Positions 51,307 to 59,605 of a DNA stretch of 64,000 nucleotides are shown in pieces. Positions within the stretch are counted from its first letter, which is position 1. Every line of letters begins with the position of its first letter. The DNA comes from Paenibacillus methanolicus (GTDB lineage: Bacteria; Bacillota; Bacilli; Paenibacillales; Paenibacillaceae): NCBI RefSeq assembly GCF_008124765.1, contig NZ_VNHS01000002.1:310001-374000 (forward strand). The letters run 5' to 3'. Both the position numbers and the translations under genes were made by a program. Under the pieces are notes generated by a model. That model made no database searches. It was not told the DNA's origin and saw nothing but the letters and a program-made list of their open reading frames with translations.

Positions 51307-52857
51307 TCACCCTCTCGCATTCGCGAAATAATCGCTATTGATCATGCTTGCCGTCCGCTTCTGCGCCGGAAACACCGCTTCCGCCGCGCGAATCGCCTTC
51401 AGCATCGCCATGCCTTTATTAACCGTCTCTTGGTACTCGCTCTCCGGCACCGAATCCCATACGATACCGGCTCCCGCTTGCACATAGGCTTTGCCGTTCT
51501 TGAAAATAATCGTACGAATCGTAATGCACGTGTCCATGCTGCCGCCGAATCCGAGGTAACCGATCGCGCCGCCATAAGCGCCGCGCGCTTCGTTCTCCAG
51601 TTCCGCGATGATTTCCATCGCTCTAAGCTTCGGCGCGCCGGAAACGGTGCCGGCCGGCAGGCAGGAGAGGAACGCATCGAAGAAGTCCTTGTCCTCGCGC
51701 AGTTTGCCGGAGACGTTCGAGACGATGTGCATGACGTGCGAGTACCGCTCGATTTCCATATATGCGTCGCATCGCACCGTGCCGAATTCGGATACGCGGC
51801 CGATATCGTTGCGGCCCAGATCGACCAACATTAGATGTTCCGCGCGCTCCTTCTCGTCGGCGAGCAGCTCTTTCTCGAGCGCAACATCATGCTCGGGCGT
51901 CTTGCCGCGCGGTCTCGTGCCCGCGATCGGCCTCGTCTCGACGCGTTCGCCGTTGACTTTCACGAGCGCTTCCGGCGACGTGCCGACGATGACCTCTTCG
52001 CCCATCTTCAAATAGTACATGTAAGGCGAAGGATTCATCGTGCGCAGCACGCGATACACATGCAGCGGATCGACCTCCGTCTCGACGCTGAATCGCTGGG
52101 ATAACACGACTTGGAAAATATCGCCGGAACGGATATACTCCTTCGCTTGGTCGACGTTCGCGATAAACTGCTCCTTCGTCACGTTGGAGTCGATGACGCC
52201 GAGTTCCGGATCGAGCGGCACGGCGCCGCTCGGCATGAGCAGCGTCGGCTGCGGCTGTTGAATCCGCTCTAGTGTCGCGTTTATCCGCGCCACCGCCTCG
52301 TTATAAGCCGCTTCGATCTCGCCGTCCGTCGCCGCCTCGGGAATGTGCACATTGCCGATAACCTGAATTTGCTGCTTGAAATGATCGAACACGATTACTT
52401 GGTCGCAGAACATGAATTGGATATCGTTCATATTCAGATCATCGATACGATGCGCCGGGAGCTTCTCGTAGTACTGCAGCAGATCGTAGCCGAAAAATCC
52501 GATCGCGCCGCCCGTGAACGGCGGAAGCTCGGGAACCGACGGGCTTCGGTAAGCGCGAAGATGCGCCTTCAGCAGCTCGATCGGATTGTCGCGCAGCACC
52601 GTCTTCTCGCCTTTGCGCTCGATGACGATTTCTCCGTGCTTGCCCTGGATCATCATGAACGGATCCGTCCCGATGAAAGAGTGGCGCGCCCACTTGACGC
52701 CACCCTCCACGCTTTCTAGCAGGAACGCGTGGCTCTCCCGGTAGAAATGCTGAAATACGCGGATCGGCGTCTCGGTATCCGCCATCACGTGACGGACGAT
52801 CGGAATCAAATTGTAGGTCCCGGCCAATCGAATGATCTGCTGCAGCTCATGATTCAT
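51307..52857 (-). CDS. trpE: Anthranilate synthase component I
   Basis: A 516-residue enzyme making anthranilate from chorismate. L-L-E-S near residue 50 is the tryptophan feedback motif, and the chorismate-binding domain includes T-R-P-I-A-G-T-R-P-R-G near 325 and G-T-V-S-G-A-P-K-L-R-A-M-E near 430. AGAGGAG fixes the ATG at 52857. trpG is not in this operon, so the glutaminase subunit must come from elsewhere, as with pabA in B. subtilis. It lies directly behind a TRAP-controlled leader. Confidence 0.96.
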   Translation of the reverse strand: MNHELQQIIRLAGTYNLIPIVRHVMADTETPIRVFQHFYRESHAFLLESVEGGVKWARHSFIGTDPFMMIQGKHGEIVIERKGEKTVLRDNPIELLKAHLRAYRSPSVPELPPFTGGAIGFFGYDLLQYYEKLPAHRIDDLNMNDIQFMFCDQVIVFDHFKQQIQVIGNVHIPEAATDGEIEAAYNEAVARINATLERIQQPQPTLLMPSGAVPLDPELGVIDSNVTKEQFIANVDQAKEYIRSGDIFQVVLSQRFSVETEVDPLHVYRVLRTMNPSPYMYYLKMGEEVIVGTSPEALVKVNGERVETRPIAGTRPRGKTPEHDVALEKELLADEKERAEHLMLVDLGRNDIGRVSEFGTVRCDAYMEIERYSHVMHIVSNVSGKLREDKDFFDAFLSCLPAGTVSGAPKLRAMEIIAELENEARGAYGGAIGYLGFGGSMDTCITIRTIIFKNGKAYVQAGAGIVWDSVPESEYQETVNKGMAMLKAIRAAEAVFPAQKRTASMINSDYFANARG

Positions 52858-52880
52858 GCGAATCGCTCCTCTTTTTATGA

Positions 52881-52912
52881 AAAATAAAAAAACTCCCGCC
52901 GCAGCAGGAGTT
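52881..52912 (-). terminator. trp operon attenuator (intrinsic terminator)
   Basis: The minus-strand hairpin AACTCCTGC-TGCG-GCGGGAGTT is followed by seven T residues and more T-rich sequence, 24 bases before the trpE ATG. Under TRAP binding it would form and stop transcription. Confidence 0.9.
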
Positions 52913-53047
52913 GTGAAAGTCAAAAGATAGAAAATGAGTGCTGACAGATAACACGAAGCAACGCTTAGACCCAAGTGTATCTACGCTTATTCAGACGTAA
53001 ACTACCCATGGTTAAACGGATTCGGCACCTCTCGCGCAAAACGCACG

Positions 53048-53115
53048 CTCTTCTCAGCTCTACTCTGCTCATCTCTACTCAACTGACAATCTCTAAACTG
53101 CTCTCGGCTCTTCTC
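53048..53115 (-). promoter_or_regulatory. TRAP (MtrB) binding site: eleven G/UAG triplets in 5-nt register
   Basis: Reading the transcript from 53115 down, triplets recur every 5 bases without slip: GAG, GAG, GAG, CAG, UAG, AUU, CAG, then seven GAG. That is ten GAG and one UAG, eleven in all, matching the eleven subunits of TRAP, with two CAG and one AUU filling the same register. The gap of two bases is the TRAP optimum. The site begins about 27 bases after the predicted transcript start. Confidence 0.93.
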
Positions 53116-53148
53116 TTGCGTGTTACGCTCATCAACAAGTCTGACCTC

Positions 53149-53178
53149 ACTATACACCAGCGCCGCTTCCCGCGTCAA
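53149..53178 (-). promoter_or_regulatory. Promoter of the trpEDCFBA operon
   Basis: TTGACG and TATAGT with an 18-base spacer on the minus strand, between aroH and the TRAP site. This gives a leader of about 285 bases to trpE. Confidence 0.85.
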
Positions 53179-53221
53179 CCGTATTTGGCTTTGTTTTTCC
53201 AGCTTCGATCGGCCCGTTGCC

Positions 53222-53590
53222 TCAGCTCTTGGTAAGGTCAGGACGCAGCACTTGCGCGCCGCCCAGATAGACGTGTTCGATCTCGCGTTGGGACTTCACG
53301 GTATTTACGTGCACGAGCAGCCGGATGCATTTCTCTAGACTTCCCTTGACCGGCACCTCCAGCGCGCACATGAGCGGGACAAGTTCCCAGCCTTCCATGA
53401 CCCGAATCGCCCGGGCCGGGAACGTGGCATCCAAGTCGCCCGTAACGGTTACCAGCACGCTGCAAATATCATCCGGCACGATGCCGTTCGACTTGACGAT
53501 CTCATGAAGCAGCTTCGTCGTCGCTTGCAAAATCGGTGTTTCTTCGTTCACTTCCACGGTGATGGCACCGCGTACGCCGCGTACACTCAT
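53222..53590 (-). CDS. aroH: Chorismate mutase (AroH type)
   Basis: A 122-residue trimeric chorismate mutase converting chorismate to prephenate. V-R-G-V-R-G-A-I-T-V at the N-terminus supplies the active-site Arg; F-P-A-R-A-I-R near 58, L-M-C-A-L-E-V-P-V near 73 and the L-R-P-D-L tail are typical of the B. subtilis AroH family. It is last of aroC-aroB-aroH; trp transcription starts just after it. Confidence 0.95.
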   Translation of the reverse strand: MSVRGVRGAITVEVNEETPILQATTKLLHEIVKSNGIVPDDICSVLVTVTGDLDATFPARAIRVMEGWELVPLMCALEVPVKGSLEKCIRLLVHVNTVKSQREIEHVYLGGAQVLRPDLTKS

Positions 53591-53593
53591 TCT

Positions 53594-54697
53594 CTATTCC
53601 TCCCGCTTTAACTCTTCGACTATTTCCCGCACTAAAGCGGATGAGACGGTCTTGTTGATCTCGACTCGGCCGAGCGCCACCGGGACGATGAACACCATCG
53701 TACCCTCTTGGAACTTCTTGTCGTGCATCATCGCGTCCATGATCGCTTCCGTGTCCAGGTGTTCCGGCAGCTTGGTCGGCAGACCGACGCGGCGAAGCAC
53801 GTGCTTCGTCACCGTGTAAATCTCTTCCGGCGCGCCCAAACGAACCGCCAGCATCGCGGAGCCAACCATGCCGATCGAGATTGCTTCGCCGTGGAGCAGC
53901 TCGCCGTAGCCCGCCACCGCTTCAAGCGCATGGCCAATCGTGTGGCCAAGATTCAATATGGCGCGCAAATCGTTCTCGCGTTCGTCCTGCGAAACGACGG
54001 CAGCCTTGACGCTGCAGCCTTTGTACAACGCGTAGCCGAGCGCGTCCGGGTCGAGCGCAAGCAAACGGTCCGCGTTTTCGTCGCACCAGGTGACAAACTC
54101 GGCATCCCAGATCAAACCGTGCTTGACCACTTCCGACAAGCCGGCGGAGACCTCTCGCTGCGGCAGCGTCTGCAGCGTGTTCAGATCGTAAAGGACGAGC
54201 TCCGGCTGATGGAAGGCGCCGATAATGTTCTTCGCCAGCGGGTGATTGACCGCCACCTTGCCGCCTACGCTGCTGTCATGTGCAAGAATCGTCGTCGGCA
54301 CTTGCACGAATTTGATGCCGCGCATATAGGCAGCCGCCACATAACCCGCCAAATCCCCGACGACGCCGCCGCCCAGCGCCACGATCGTCGATTTGCGATC
54401 CATCCCCGCCTTCAGCCCCTGACCGACCAAATCCTCGAAGACGGCCAGCGATTTCGATCCTTCGCCGGACGGCACGATCGCGGTCACGATCGAGAAGCCA
54501 GCTTCCTTCAAGACGGACTGAAGCTGCGGCAGATGATGCTTCGCCACAGCCTCGTCGGACACGATCATGACCGGCGATTTGGCGCTGATGCCATGCTGCG
54601 CGAACAGCTTGCCCGCTTCCGCGAGAATGCCCTCTCCGATATAAATCGGGTATGACCGCTCTCCCAGTTCAACCGTTAATTCGCGTTTCTCCCCCAT
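53594..54697 (-). CDS. aroB: 3-dehydroquinate synthase
   Basis: A 367-residue NAD- and metal-dependent enzyme, second step of the shikimate pathway. G-G-G-V-V-G-D-L-A-G near 103 binds NAD; H-D-S-S-V-G-G-K near 143 and the metal ligands E (S-E-V-V-K-H near 185), H-T-I-G-H (near 250) and H (L-L-H-G-E near 265) are intact. The ATG overlaps the aroC stop by one base. Confidence 0.95.
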   Translation of the reverse strand: MGEKRELTVELGERSYPIYIGEGILAEAGKLFAQHGISAKSPVMIVSDEAVAKHHLPQLQSVLKEAGFSIVTAIVPSGEGSKSLAVFEDLVGQGLKAGMDRKSTIVALGGGVVGDLAGYVAAAYMRGIKFVQVPTTILAHDSSVGGKVAVNHPLAKNIIGAFHQPELVLYDLNTLQTLPQREVSAGLSEVVKHGLIWDAEFVTWCDENADRLLALDPDALGYALYKGCSVKAAVVSQDERENDLRAILNLGHTIGHALEAVAGYGELLHGEAISIGMVGSAMLAVRLGAPEEIYTVTKHVLRRVGLPTKLPEHLDTEAIMDAMMHDKKFQEGTMVFIVPVALGRVEINKTVSSALVREIVEELKREE

Positions 54698-55866
54698 TAG
54701 TAAGCCCTCACCCTCTCCAAGTAGTTCTTGTAGTTCGCCCGAATCTCTTCCATCGAGTCGCCGCCGAATTTCTCCAGGAACGCCTTGGCGACTTCCCAAG
54801 CGACGACGTTCTCCATCACGACGCTCGCGGCCGGTACCGCGCAGGCATCCGCCCGCTCGATCTGCGCCGTGAACGGCTCCTTCGTGTCGATATCGACGCT
54901 GCGCAGCGGCTTGTACAGCGTCGGAATCGGCTTCATGACGCCTCGCACGACGATGCGCTCGCCCGTCGTCATCCCGCCCTCGAAGCCGCCCATCCGATTC
55001 GTTGCCCGATGAAACCCGCGCTCATCGTTGTACATGATTTCGTCATGCACTTGAGAACCCTGCAGCATGCCAGCCTCGAAGCCAATGCCGATCTCGCAGC
55101 CCTTGAACGCGTTGATCGAGACGACCGCCTGCGCGATCCGGCCATCCAGCTTCCGATCCCAATGGACGTGGCTGCCCAGCCCGACCGGCACGCCTTCGAT
55201 GATGCATTCGACGATGCCGCCCAGTGAATCGCCATCCGCCTTCACGCTGTCGATGTACGCTTCCATTCGCGCTTCGGTTTCCTTGTCGACGACGCGGACC
55301 GAAGATGCCTCTGTCAACGGGATAAGCTCATCCAGCGACAGGTTGTTCGGCGGTGCCGAAATATCGCCGATACGGATAACCTGTCCGCCGACCTTCATCC
55401 CGAATGCCGCCAGCAGCTGCCGCGCGATAGCTCCGCAGGCGACCCGCGCCGCGGTCTCCCTCGCGCTCGACCGTTCCAGCACGTTGCGCAGATCGCGCTG
55501 ATCGTACTTGAGTCCGCCGTTCAGATCGGCGTGGCCCGGACGCGGCCGGCGAATCCGCCGCTTCTCCTCTTCGGTATGCTCGTTCGTCTGGATGTTCATA
55601 ATCTTCGTCCAATGCGTCCAGTCCTTGTTCTCCACGACGATCGCGATCGGCGCGCCGGTCGTCCGTCCGTGGCGAACGCCTCCGACGATAGAGGCCGAAT
55701 CCTGTTCGATCTGCATCCGCCGACCTCGCCCGTATCCTTTCTGGCGCCGAACCATCTGCACGTTCAGCTCGTCGAAATCAATGCTCATGTTGCTTGGAAT
55801 ACCTTCAATAATCGCCGTTAGCTGCGGACCGTGGGTCTCGCCCGCCGTTAAATAACGCAATCCCAT
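54697..55866 (-). CDS. aroC: Chorismate synthase
   Basis: A 389-residue FMN-dependent enzyme making chorismate. G-E-T-H-G-P near residue 9, [11 protein letters not shown] near 40, R-P-G-H-A-D near 130 and R-S-S-A-R-E-T-A near 150 are its signatures. GAGAGGGG precedes ATG 55866; a possible in-frame ATG at 55938 would give an extra 24 residues but lies in the leader hairpin. First gene of the supraoperon. Confidence 0.95.
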   Translation of the reverse strand: MGLRYLTAGETHGPQLTAIIEGIPSNMSIDFDELNVQMVRRQKGYGRGRRMQIEQDSASIVGGVRHGRTTGAPIAIVVENKDWTHWTKIMNIQTNEHTEEEKRRIRRPRPGHADLNGGLKYDQRDLRNVLERSSARETAARVACGAIARQLLAAFGMKVGGQVIRIGDISAPPNNLSLDELIPLTEASSVRVVDKETEARMEAYIDSVKADGDSLGGIVECIIEGVPVGLGSHVHWDRKLDGRIAQAVVSINAFKGCEIGIGFEAGMLQGSQVHDEIMYNDERGFHRATNRMGGFEGGMTTGERIVVRGVMKPIPTLYKPLRSVDIDTKEPFTAQIERADACAVPAASVVMENVVAWEVAKAFLEKFGGDSMEEIRANYKNYLERVRAY

Positions 55867-55885
55867 GCGGCCAACCCCTCTCAAA

Positions 55886-55976
55886 GAAAAACGGCTGACA
55901 ACGCGGCAGGCCGAGAGGAGCGTCAGAGATGCCGCCATCCGTCCCTTCCCGCTACCCGCTTGTCCAGCCGTATCGG
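55886..55976 (-). promoter_or_regulatory. Long hairpin with U-tract in the aroC leader
   Basis: On the minus strand ACGGCTG-GACAA-GCGG near 55975 is nearly complementary to CCGC-GTTGTC-AGCCGT near 55892, followed directly by TTTTTCTTT. This large stem ends about 20 bases before the aroC ATG and could act as an attenuator. No known riboswitch consensus was recognised. Confidence 0.5.
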
Positions 55977-56013
55977 TTCATTTCCTAAATATTCTGCCTA
56001 AACATCTTTGCTC

Positions 56014-56043
56014 ATTATAGTACAGCCTTCGTCGGTTTGACAA
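56014..56043 (-). promoter_or_regulatory. Promoter of aroC-aroB-aroH
   Basis: TTGTCA and TATAAT are separated by 18 bases on the minus strand, about 150 bases upstream of aroC. Confidence 0.85.
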
Positions 56044-56084
56044 GGAATTACAACGTCGCCTCAAGGGTTCCCGCATAGCAAGGT

Positions 56085-56127
56085 GGAACGGCCGCGCCGT
56101 CTTTTGTGGCGATGCGCTTTTCAATCC
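56085..56127. repeat. Dispersed intergenic hairpin repeat, copy 2
   Basis: GGAACGGCCG, then CGCC-N9-GGCG hairpin, then GCGCTTTTCAATCC. It is similar to 63957-64000 and weakly to 16838-16870. It lies between the aroC promoter and a terminator. Confidence 0.45.
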
Positions 56128-56179
56128 GGAGACATAGAGGCTGCTGTATAGATGTGAAACTTATACATTTCCTATATGT

Positions 56180-56226
56180 AAAAAAAGCCGTCTCGGCCAA
56201 CCGATAACGGTTTAGCCAAAACGACT
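56180..56226 (-). terminator. Terminator after small HTH-like gene
   Basis: AGTCGTTTTGGCTAAACCG pairs imperfectly with CGGTTGGCCGAGACGGCT around TTAT; TTTTTT follows on the minus strand. Confidence 0.8.
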
Positions 56227-56244
56227 TTCTCCCTCCGTCCGGCG

Positions 56245-56412
56245 TTACCCGTTCACGGATTGTTTGTTTTGCCGTAATTGCGGATCAACGGCCAAATACG
56301 GATCGTTCACGAGCCGCGAAATCTGCCCGATGTCGATACCTAGTATTTGCGCGCATTCCTGCACGTTAATCATGCCGCGCCGGTAAGCTGCAATTACTTT
56401 ACGCTTGTCCAT
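56245..56412 (-). CDS. Small helix-turn-helix-like protein
   Basis: A 55-residue protein: A-A-Y-R-R-G-M-I-N-V-Q-E-C-A-Q-I-L-G-I-D-I-G-Q-I-S-R-L reads as a compact helix-turn-helix like that of small Paenibacillus regulators or excisionase-like proteins. GGAGGG lies 5 bases before the ATG. A separate function is unknown. It sits between cheR and aroC, where B. subtilis has no gene. Confidence 0.65.
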   Translation of the reverse strand: MDKRKVIAAYRRGMINVQECAQILGIDIGQISRLVNDPYLAVDPQLRQNKQSVNG

Positions 56413-56483
56413 ACATACCCTCCAGCCCAGATTCACACGAATATCTGTAGTATTGGATAAGTTGGAATTGGCTATACATGTCT

Positions 56484-57263
56484 TTACACTTTCCGGTAGA
56501 AGAACGTCTCCGCCGGGTCGAAATTGTACTGCGCGGGATTGAAAATTTGCTCTGTGCTTCCGACAAACAGCAACCCGCCAGGCTTGAGCGCCTTCGAGAA
56601 CTTGTGGTAAAGCAGCTGTTTCGCCTCTTCGGTAAAGTAAATCATGACGTTGCGGCACACGATTAAATCAAAGCCGCTTTCGAACGTATCGTGCAGCAAA
56701 TTACCTTGTTTGAACGTAATAATGCGCTTCAGCTTCGCGTTCACTTCAAAGGTGTCCGCGTCTTTCTTCACCAAATATTGGGAAACGTAAGCGGGCGGCA
56801 CATCCCGTATAGAGCGATCCTGATACTGGCCTTGCATGGCCTTCTGCAGCACCTGCTGATCGAGATCGGTGGCAAGGATAGAAGCGCGATCGGAAAATCC
56901 CAGCTTGTCGACGATCATCGACAGCGTGTACGGCTCCTCTCCGGTCGAGCAGGCCGCGCTCCAAATCTTGAGCTTGCCCGCGGACTTCGCCATCTCGGGC
57001 AAAAACCGTTTCTCCAACGCATCCCACCGGCTCGGATTCCGCCAAAATTCGGAGACGTTAATCGTCATCCGGTCGAGGAACTCGTCCATCAGCTTCTTAT
57101 CTTTGGAGAGCGAATCCCAGTAGGCGGCAAAGGTGCCGAAGCCGTGCTTCTGCCGGAGCGTCGTCAGACGGCGTTTCATTTGCGCTTCTTTGTACTGCGA
57201 CAGGTCGATTGCGGTTTTTTCCTTGATCCGTTTGACGAACTGCAAGAAATCCTGATCATCCAT
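56484..57263 (-). CDS. cheR: Chemotaxis protein methyltransferase CheR
   Basis: A 259-residue SAM-dependent methyltransferase acting on glutamates of chemoreceptors. The N-terminal helical domain (about 1-75) and C-terminal catalytic domain with S-A-A-C-S-T-G-E-E-P-Y-T-L near 100 and V-C-R-N-V-M-I-Y-F near 203 are typical. The location between ndk and aroC is as in B. subtilis, away from the main che operon. Confidence 0.93.
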   Translation of the reverse strand: MDDQDFLQFVKRIKEKTAIDLSQYKEAQMKRRLTTLRQKHGFGTFAAYWDSLSKDKKLMDEFLDRMTINVSEFWRNPSRWDALEKRFLPEMAKSAGKLKIWSAACSTGEEPYTLSMIVDKLGFSDRASILATDLDQQVLQKAMQGQYQDRSIRDVPPAYVSQYLVKKDADTFEVNAKLKRIITFKQGNLLHDTFESGFDLIVCRNVMIYFTEEAKQLLYHKFSKALKPGGLLFVGSTEQIFNPAQYNFDPAETFFYRKV

Positions 57264-57296
57264 CTGCGGGTCCCCCTGCTGCTGTTCACAAGTATT

Positions 57297-57740
57297 TTAG
57301 ATCCAACGCTGCATCAAATGCTCGTAATCCACTAGCTCTTCCGGTCTAAAATAAATGCCGATTTCGCGTTCGGCGCTCTCCTTGGAGTCGGAACCATGAA
57401 TCAGGTTAAAATTCGTATGTACCGCGTAGTCCGAGCGAATCGTCCCCGGATAGGCTTCCAACGCGTCGGTCTTGCCGATCATGGCGCGGGTAAGCGCGAT
57501 TACATTATCCCCTTCCCATACCATGGCGAATACAGGTCCAGAAGTAATGAAATCGACAAGCGGCGGGTAAAAAGGCTTGCCCACATGTTCCGCGTAGTGT
57601 TTCTCGGCCAATTCCGGCGTCAATCGCATGAATTTCGCCGCGGCCAGCTTTAATCCTTTACGTTCGAATCTCGATACAATCTCACCGATCAGTCCCCGTT
57701 GGACACCGTCCGGCTTCACCATCAGAAATGTTCTCTCCAT
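57297..57740 (-). CDS. ndk: Nucleoside diphosphate kinase
   Basis: A 147-residue kinase that balances NTP pools. The phosphohistidine is in N-L-I-H-G-S-D near residue 115; K-P-D-G-V-Q-R-G near 9-16 and R-A-M-I-G-K-T-D near 85 are conserved. It lies between hepT and cheR. Confidence 0.96.
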   Translation of the reverse strand: MERTFLMVKPDGVQRGLIGEIVSRFERKGLKLAAAKFMRLTPELAEKHYAEHVGKPFYPPLVDFITSGPVFAMVWEGDNVIALTRAMIGKTDALEAYPGTIRSDYAVHTNFNLIHGSDSKESAEREIGIYFRPEELVDYEHLMQRWI

Positions 57741-57770
57741 CTACGGTTTCTCCTCCCGACAATCACGAAG

Positions 57771-58745
57771 CTAGTAATTTCGCTTTGCGACGAAATGAGC
57801 GATATCCGTTAAGTTTTTCTTTGCTGTAATCGCCGGAAGCCCTTCCAAGGCTTGTATCGCCTTGAAAATGTAGCGGCTCACCAGGTTTTCGGCTATCTTG
57901 ATGCCTTCGCTCTTACGTATTAACTTCAACGCCGCGCGGGTATCCCCTGCTCCGCCCTCGGCATGAATGTGATGAATTTCCGACAGGAGCGCGTCCTTCA
58001 CGTTCGGATCGTTCAAGGCGAGCAGCACCGGAAGCGTGATGTTGCCTTGGCGGATGTCGGAGCCCGGCGGCTTGCCGATTTGCTTCTCCGTACCAAGCAG
58101 ATCGAGCAAATCGTCGCCGATTTGAAACGCCATACCGACATTATACCCGAAACGGTACAATCGATTATAGGTCGCCGCGTCCGCGCCGGCCGCGACCGCG
58201 CCAAGCTGGCAGCTGATGGCGAGCAAGAGCGCCGTCTTCCTGCGAATCCGCAGCAAATAATCGCGAATCGTCTGTTTCGTATTGAAAAAATCGCGAATTT
58301 GCTCCATCTCGCCGATACACATTTGAACCATCGCTTTGGCTAAAATTTGGTGGATGAGCGGATTGGGCAGCTCCGTTACGATCGTGAGCGCCTTCCCGTG
58401 AATATAATCGCCGGTGTACATCGCGATCCGATTGTCCCACTTGGCCTTCACCGTTAGCTGCCCCCGGCGCGTGGCGGCATCGTCGATAACGTCGTCGTGC
58501 ACGAGCGACGCCATATGAATCAGCTCGAGCGGAACCGCGACCCGCTCGAGCGTGGCCAGATCATACTGGCCGAATTTGCCGGACAACAGAACGAACACGG
58601 GCCGTATCCGCTTGCCGCCTGCCTTTAGCAGATGCGTGGACGTCTCCGTCAGCAGCGAATGATCCGACGAAACGCTGCGGGCCAGACGTTCTTCGATGAC
58701 CTCGAGGTCACTTTTCATTTTGGCGTAAATATCGAGTAGTCTCAT
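57771..58745 (-). CDS. hepT: Heptaprenyl diphosphate synthase component II
   Basis: A 324-residue trans-prenyltransferase catalytic subunit, making the C35 side chain of menaquinone-7 with HepS. The two aspartate-rich motifs are H-D-D-V-I-D-D near 84-90 and Q-I-G-D-D-L-L-D near 210-217. G-G-K-R-I-R-P near 43 binds diphosphate. It overlaps mqnA by four bases (ATGA), showing that the inserted mqn genes are coupled to it. Confidence 0.93.
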   Translation of the reverse strand: MRLLDIYAKMKSDLEVIEERLARSVSSDHSLLTETSTHLLKAGGKRIRPVFVLLSGKFGQYDLATLERVAVPLELIHMASLVHDDVIDDAATRRGQLTVKAKWDNRIAMYTGDYIHGKALTIVTELPNPLIHQILAKAMVQMCIGEMEQIRDFFNTKQTIRDYLLRIRRKTALLLAISCQLGAVAAGADAATYNRLYRFGYNVGMAFQIGDDLLDLLGTEKQIGKPPGSDIRQGNITLPVLLALNDPNVKDALLSEIHHIHAEGGAGDTRAALKLIRKSEGIKIAENLVSRYIFKAIQALEGLPAITAKKNLTDIAHFVAKRNY

Positions 58746-59605
58746 TCATTCACCTGCAGCGCGGAATGCGCTTCGAAAAAGTTCATCTGGACGCGGTTCT
58801 CCAGCAAACCTAACCGATGGGCGTATTCGAAGTATAATGCAAGACCCGCTTGTTCATCGGGACCGAAGTCATGATGCAATTCCCGAAAATAGCGTGACCA
58901 ATATTCAGGCGTGCCGCCCAGTTCCCGGCATGCCTTATCCACGAGCACCTCCGGATGCCGCAAGCTCTCGCGCTTGCTATCGGTCATCGCCTTCCATGCG
59001 GCGGCGACCTCGGCCGGCGCCGCGGCGGCCACTTCTTTGCGAACGGCGACGAGCGCGAACGTCATCCCGAAGCCGGTCCAACTGCGCCACAGTTCGCCTA
59101 AATCCAAGACGGTTAGCCCGCTGCAATCCCATGACGACTGAATGGCGGGGTCGCCGATCAAGAGCGCCGCGTCGGCATGCTCCAGCATCGCGTCCAGGTT
59201 CGGCTCGGTTGTGACGTAAACCGGCGAAGCTTCGTAATAAAGACCCATAATGATTTTCAGCAGGTTGATCGAAGTCGCGGAAGTGTTCGTCACGGCAATC
59301 GTCCCGCCGTTCAACACGTCTTCGAGCGGCGCTTTCAGAAACAGCAGGATCGAATTGACCCGGCCTCGGGCGCTGACGGACAGATCGGGAAGCAGCAGAT
59401 AATCGTCCGCATGCTGCGCATAGGCAAAAGCGGCCATCGCCGTTAAATCAAGCTCGCCCTTGCGCATAGCTTGATTGAGCAGCGACGGTACACGCTTGAC
59501 GATCGTGAATCGGTCTTCCGGCAAGGTTTGGTCCGTGAAATGAAAAAGCGGCCATGCGTTCGCGTAATCAATCCGTCCGATGGTGATCGGGCGTTGCAGC
59601 CCCAT
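58742..59605 (-). CDS. mqnA: Chorismate dehydratase (futalosine pathway)
   Basis: A 287-residue MqnA/MqnD-family protein. MqnA converts chorismate to 3-enolpyruvylbenzoate, first step of the futalosine route to menaquinone. I-G-R-I-D-Y-A-N-A-W-P-L-F near the N-terminus, V-P-S-L-L-N-Q-A near 41 and G-D-P-A-I near 155 fit MqnA rather than MqnD. ATG 59605 follows GGGGAG by 9 bases and lies 38 bases inside ubiX. The presence with ubiX and ubiA supports the function. Confidence 0.87.
   Translation of the reverse strand: MGLQRPITIGRIDYANAWPLFHFTDQTLPEDRFTIVKRVPSLLNQAMRKGELDLTAMAAFAYAQHADDYLLLPDLSVSARGRVNSILLFLKAPLEDVLNGGTIAVTNTSATSINLLKIIMGLYYEASPVYVTTEPNLDAMLEHADAALLIGDPAIQSSWDCSGLTVLDLGELWRSWTGFGMTFALVAVRKEVAAAAPAEVAAAWKAMTDSKRESLRHPEVLVDKACRELGGTPEYWSRYFRELHHDFGPDEQAGLALYFEYAHRLGLLENRVQMNFFEAHSALQVNE

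Noticed and set aside
52858..53221. Tryptophan-rich leader peptide (E. coli-type trp attenuation) or tryptophan T-box
   Set aside because: No short frame with tandem Trp codons and no T-box consensus; phased GAG triplets and mtrB explain the leader.
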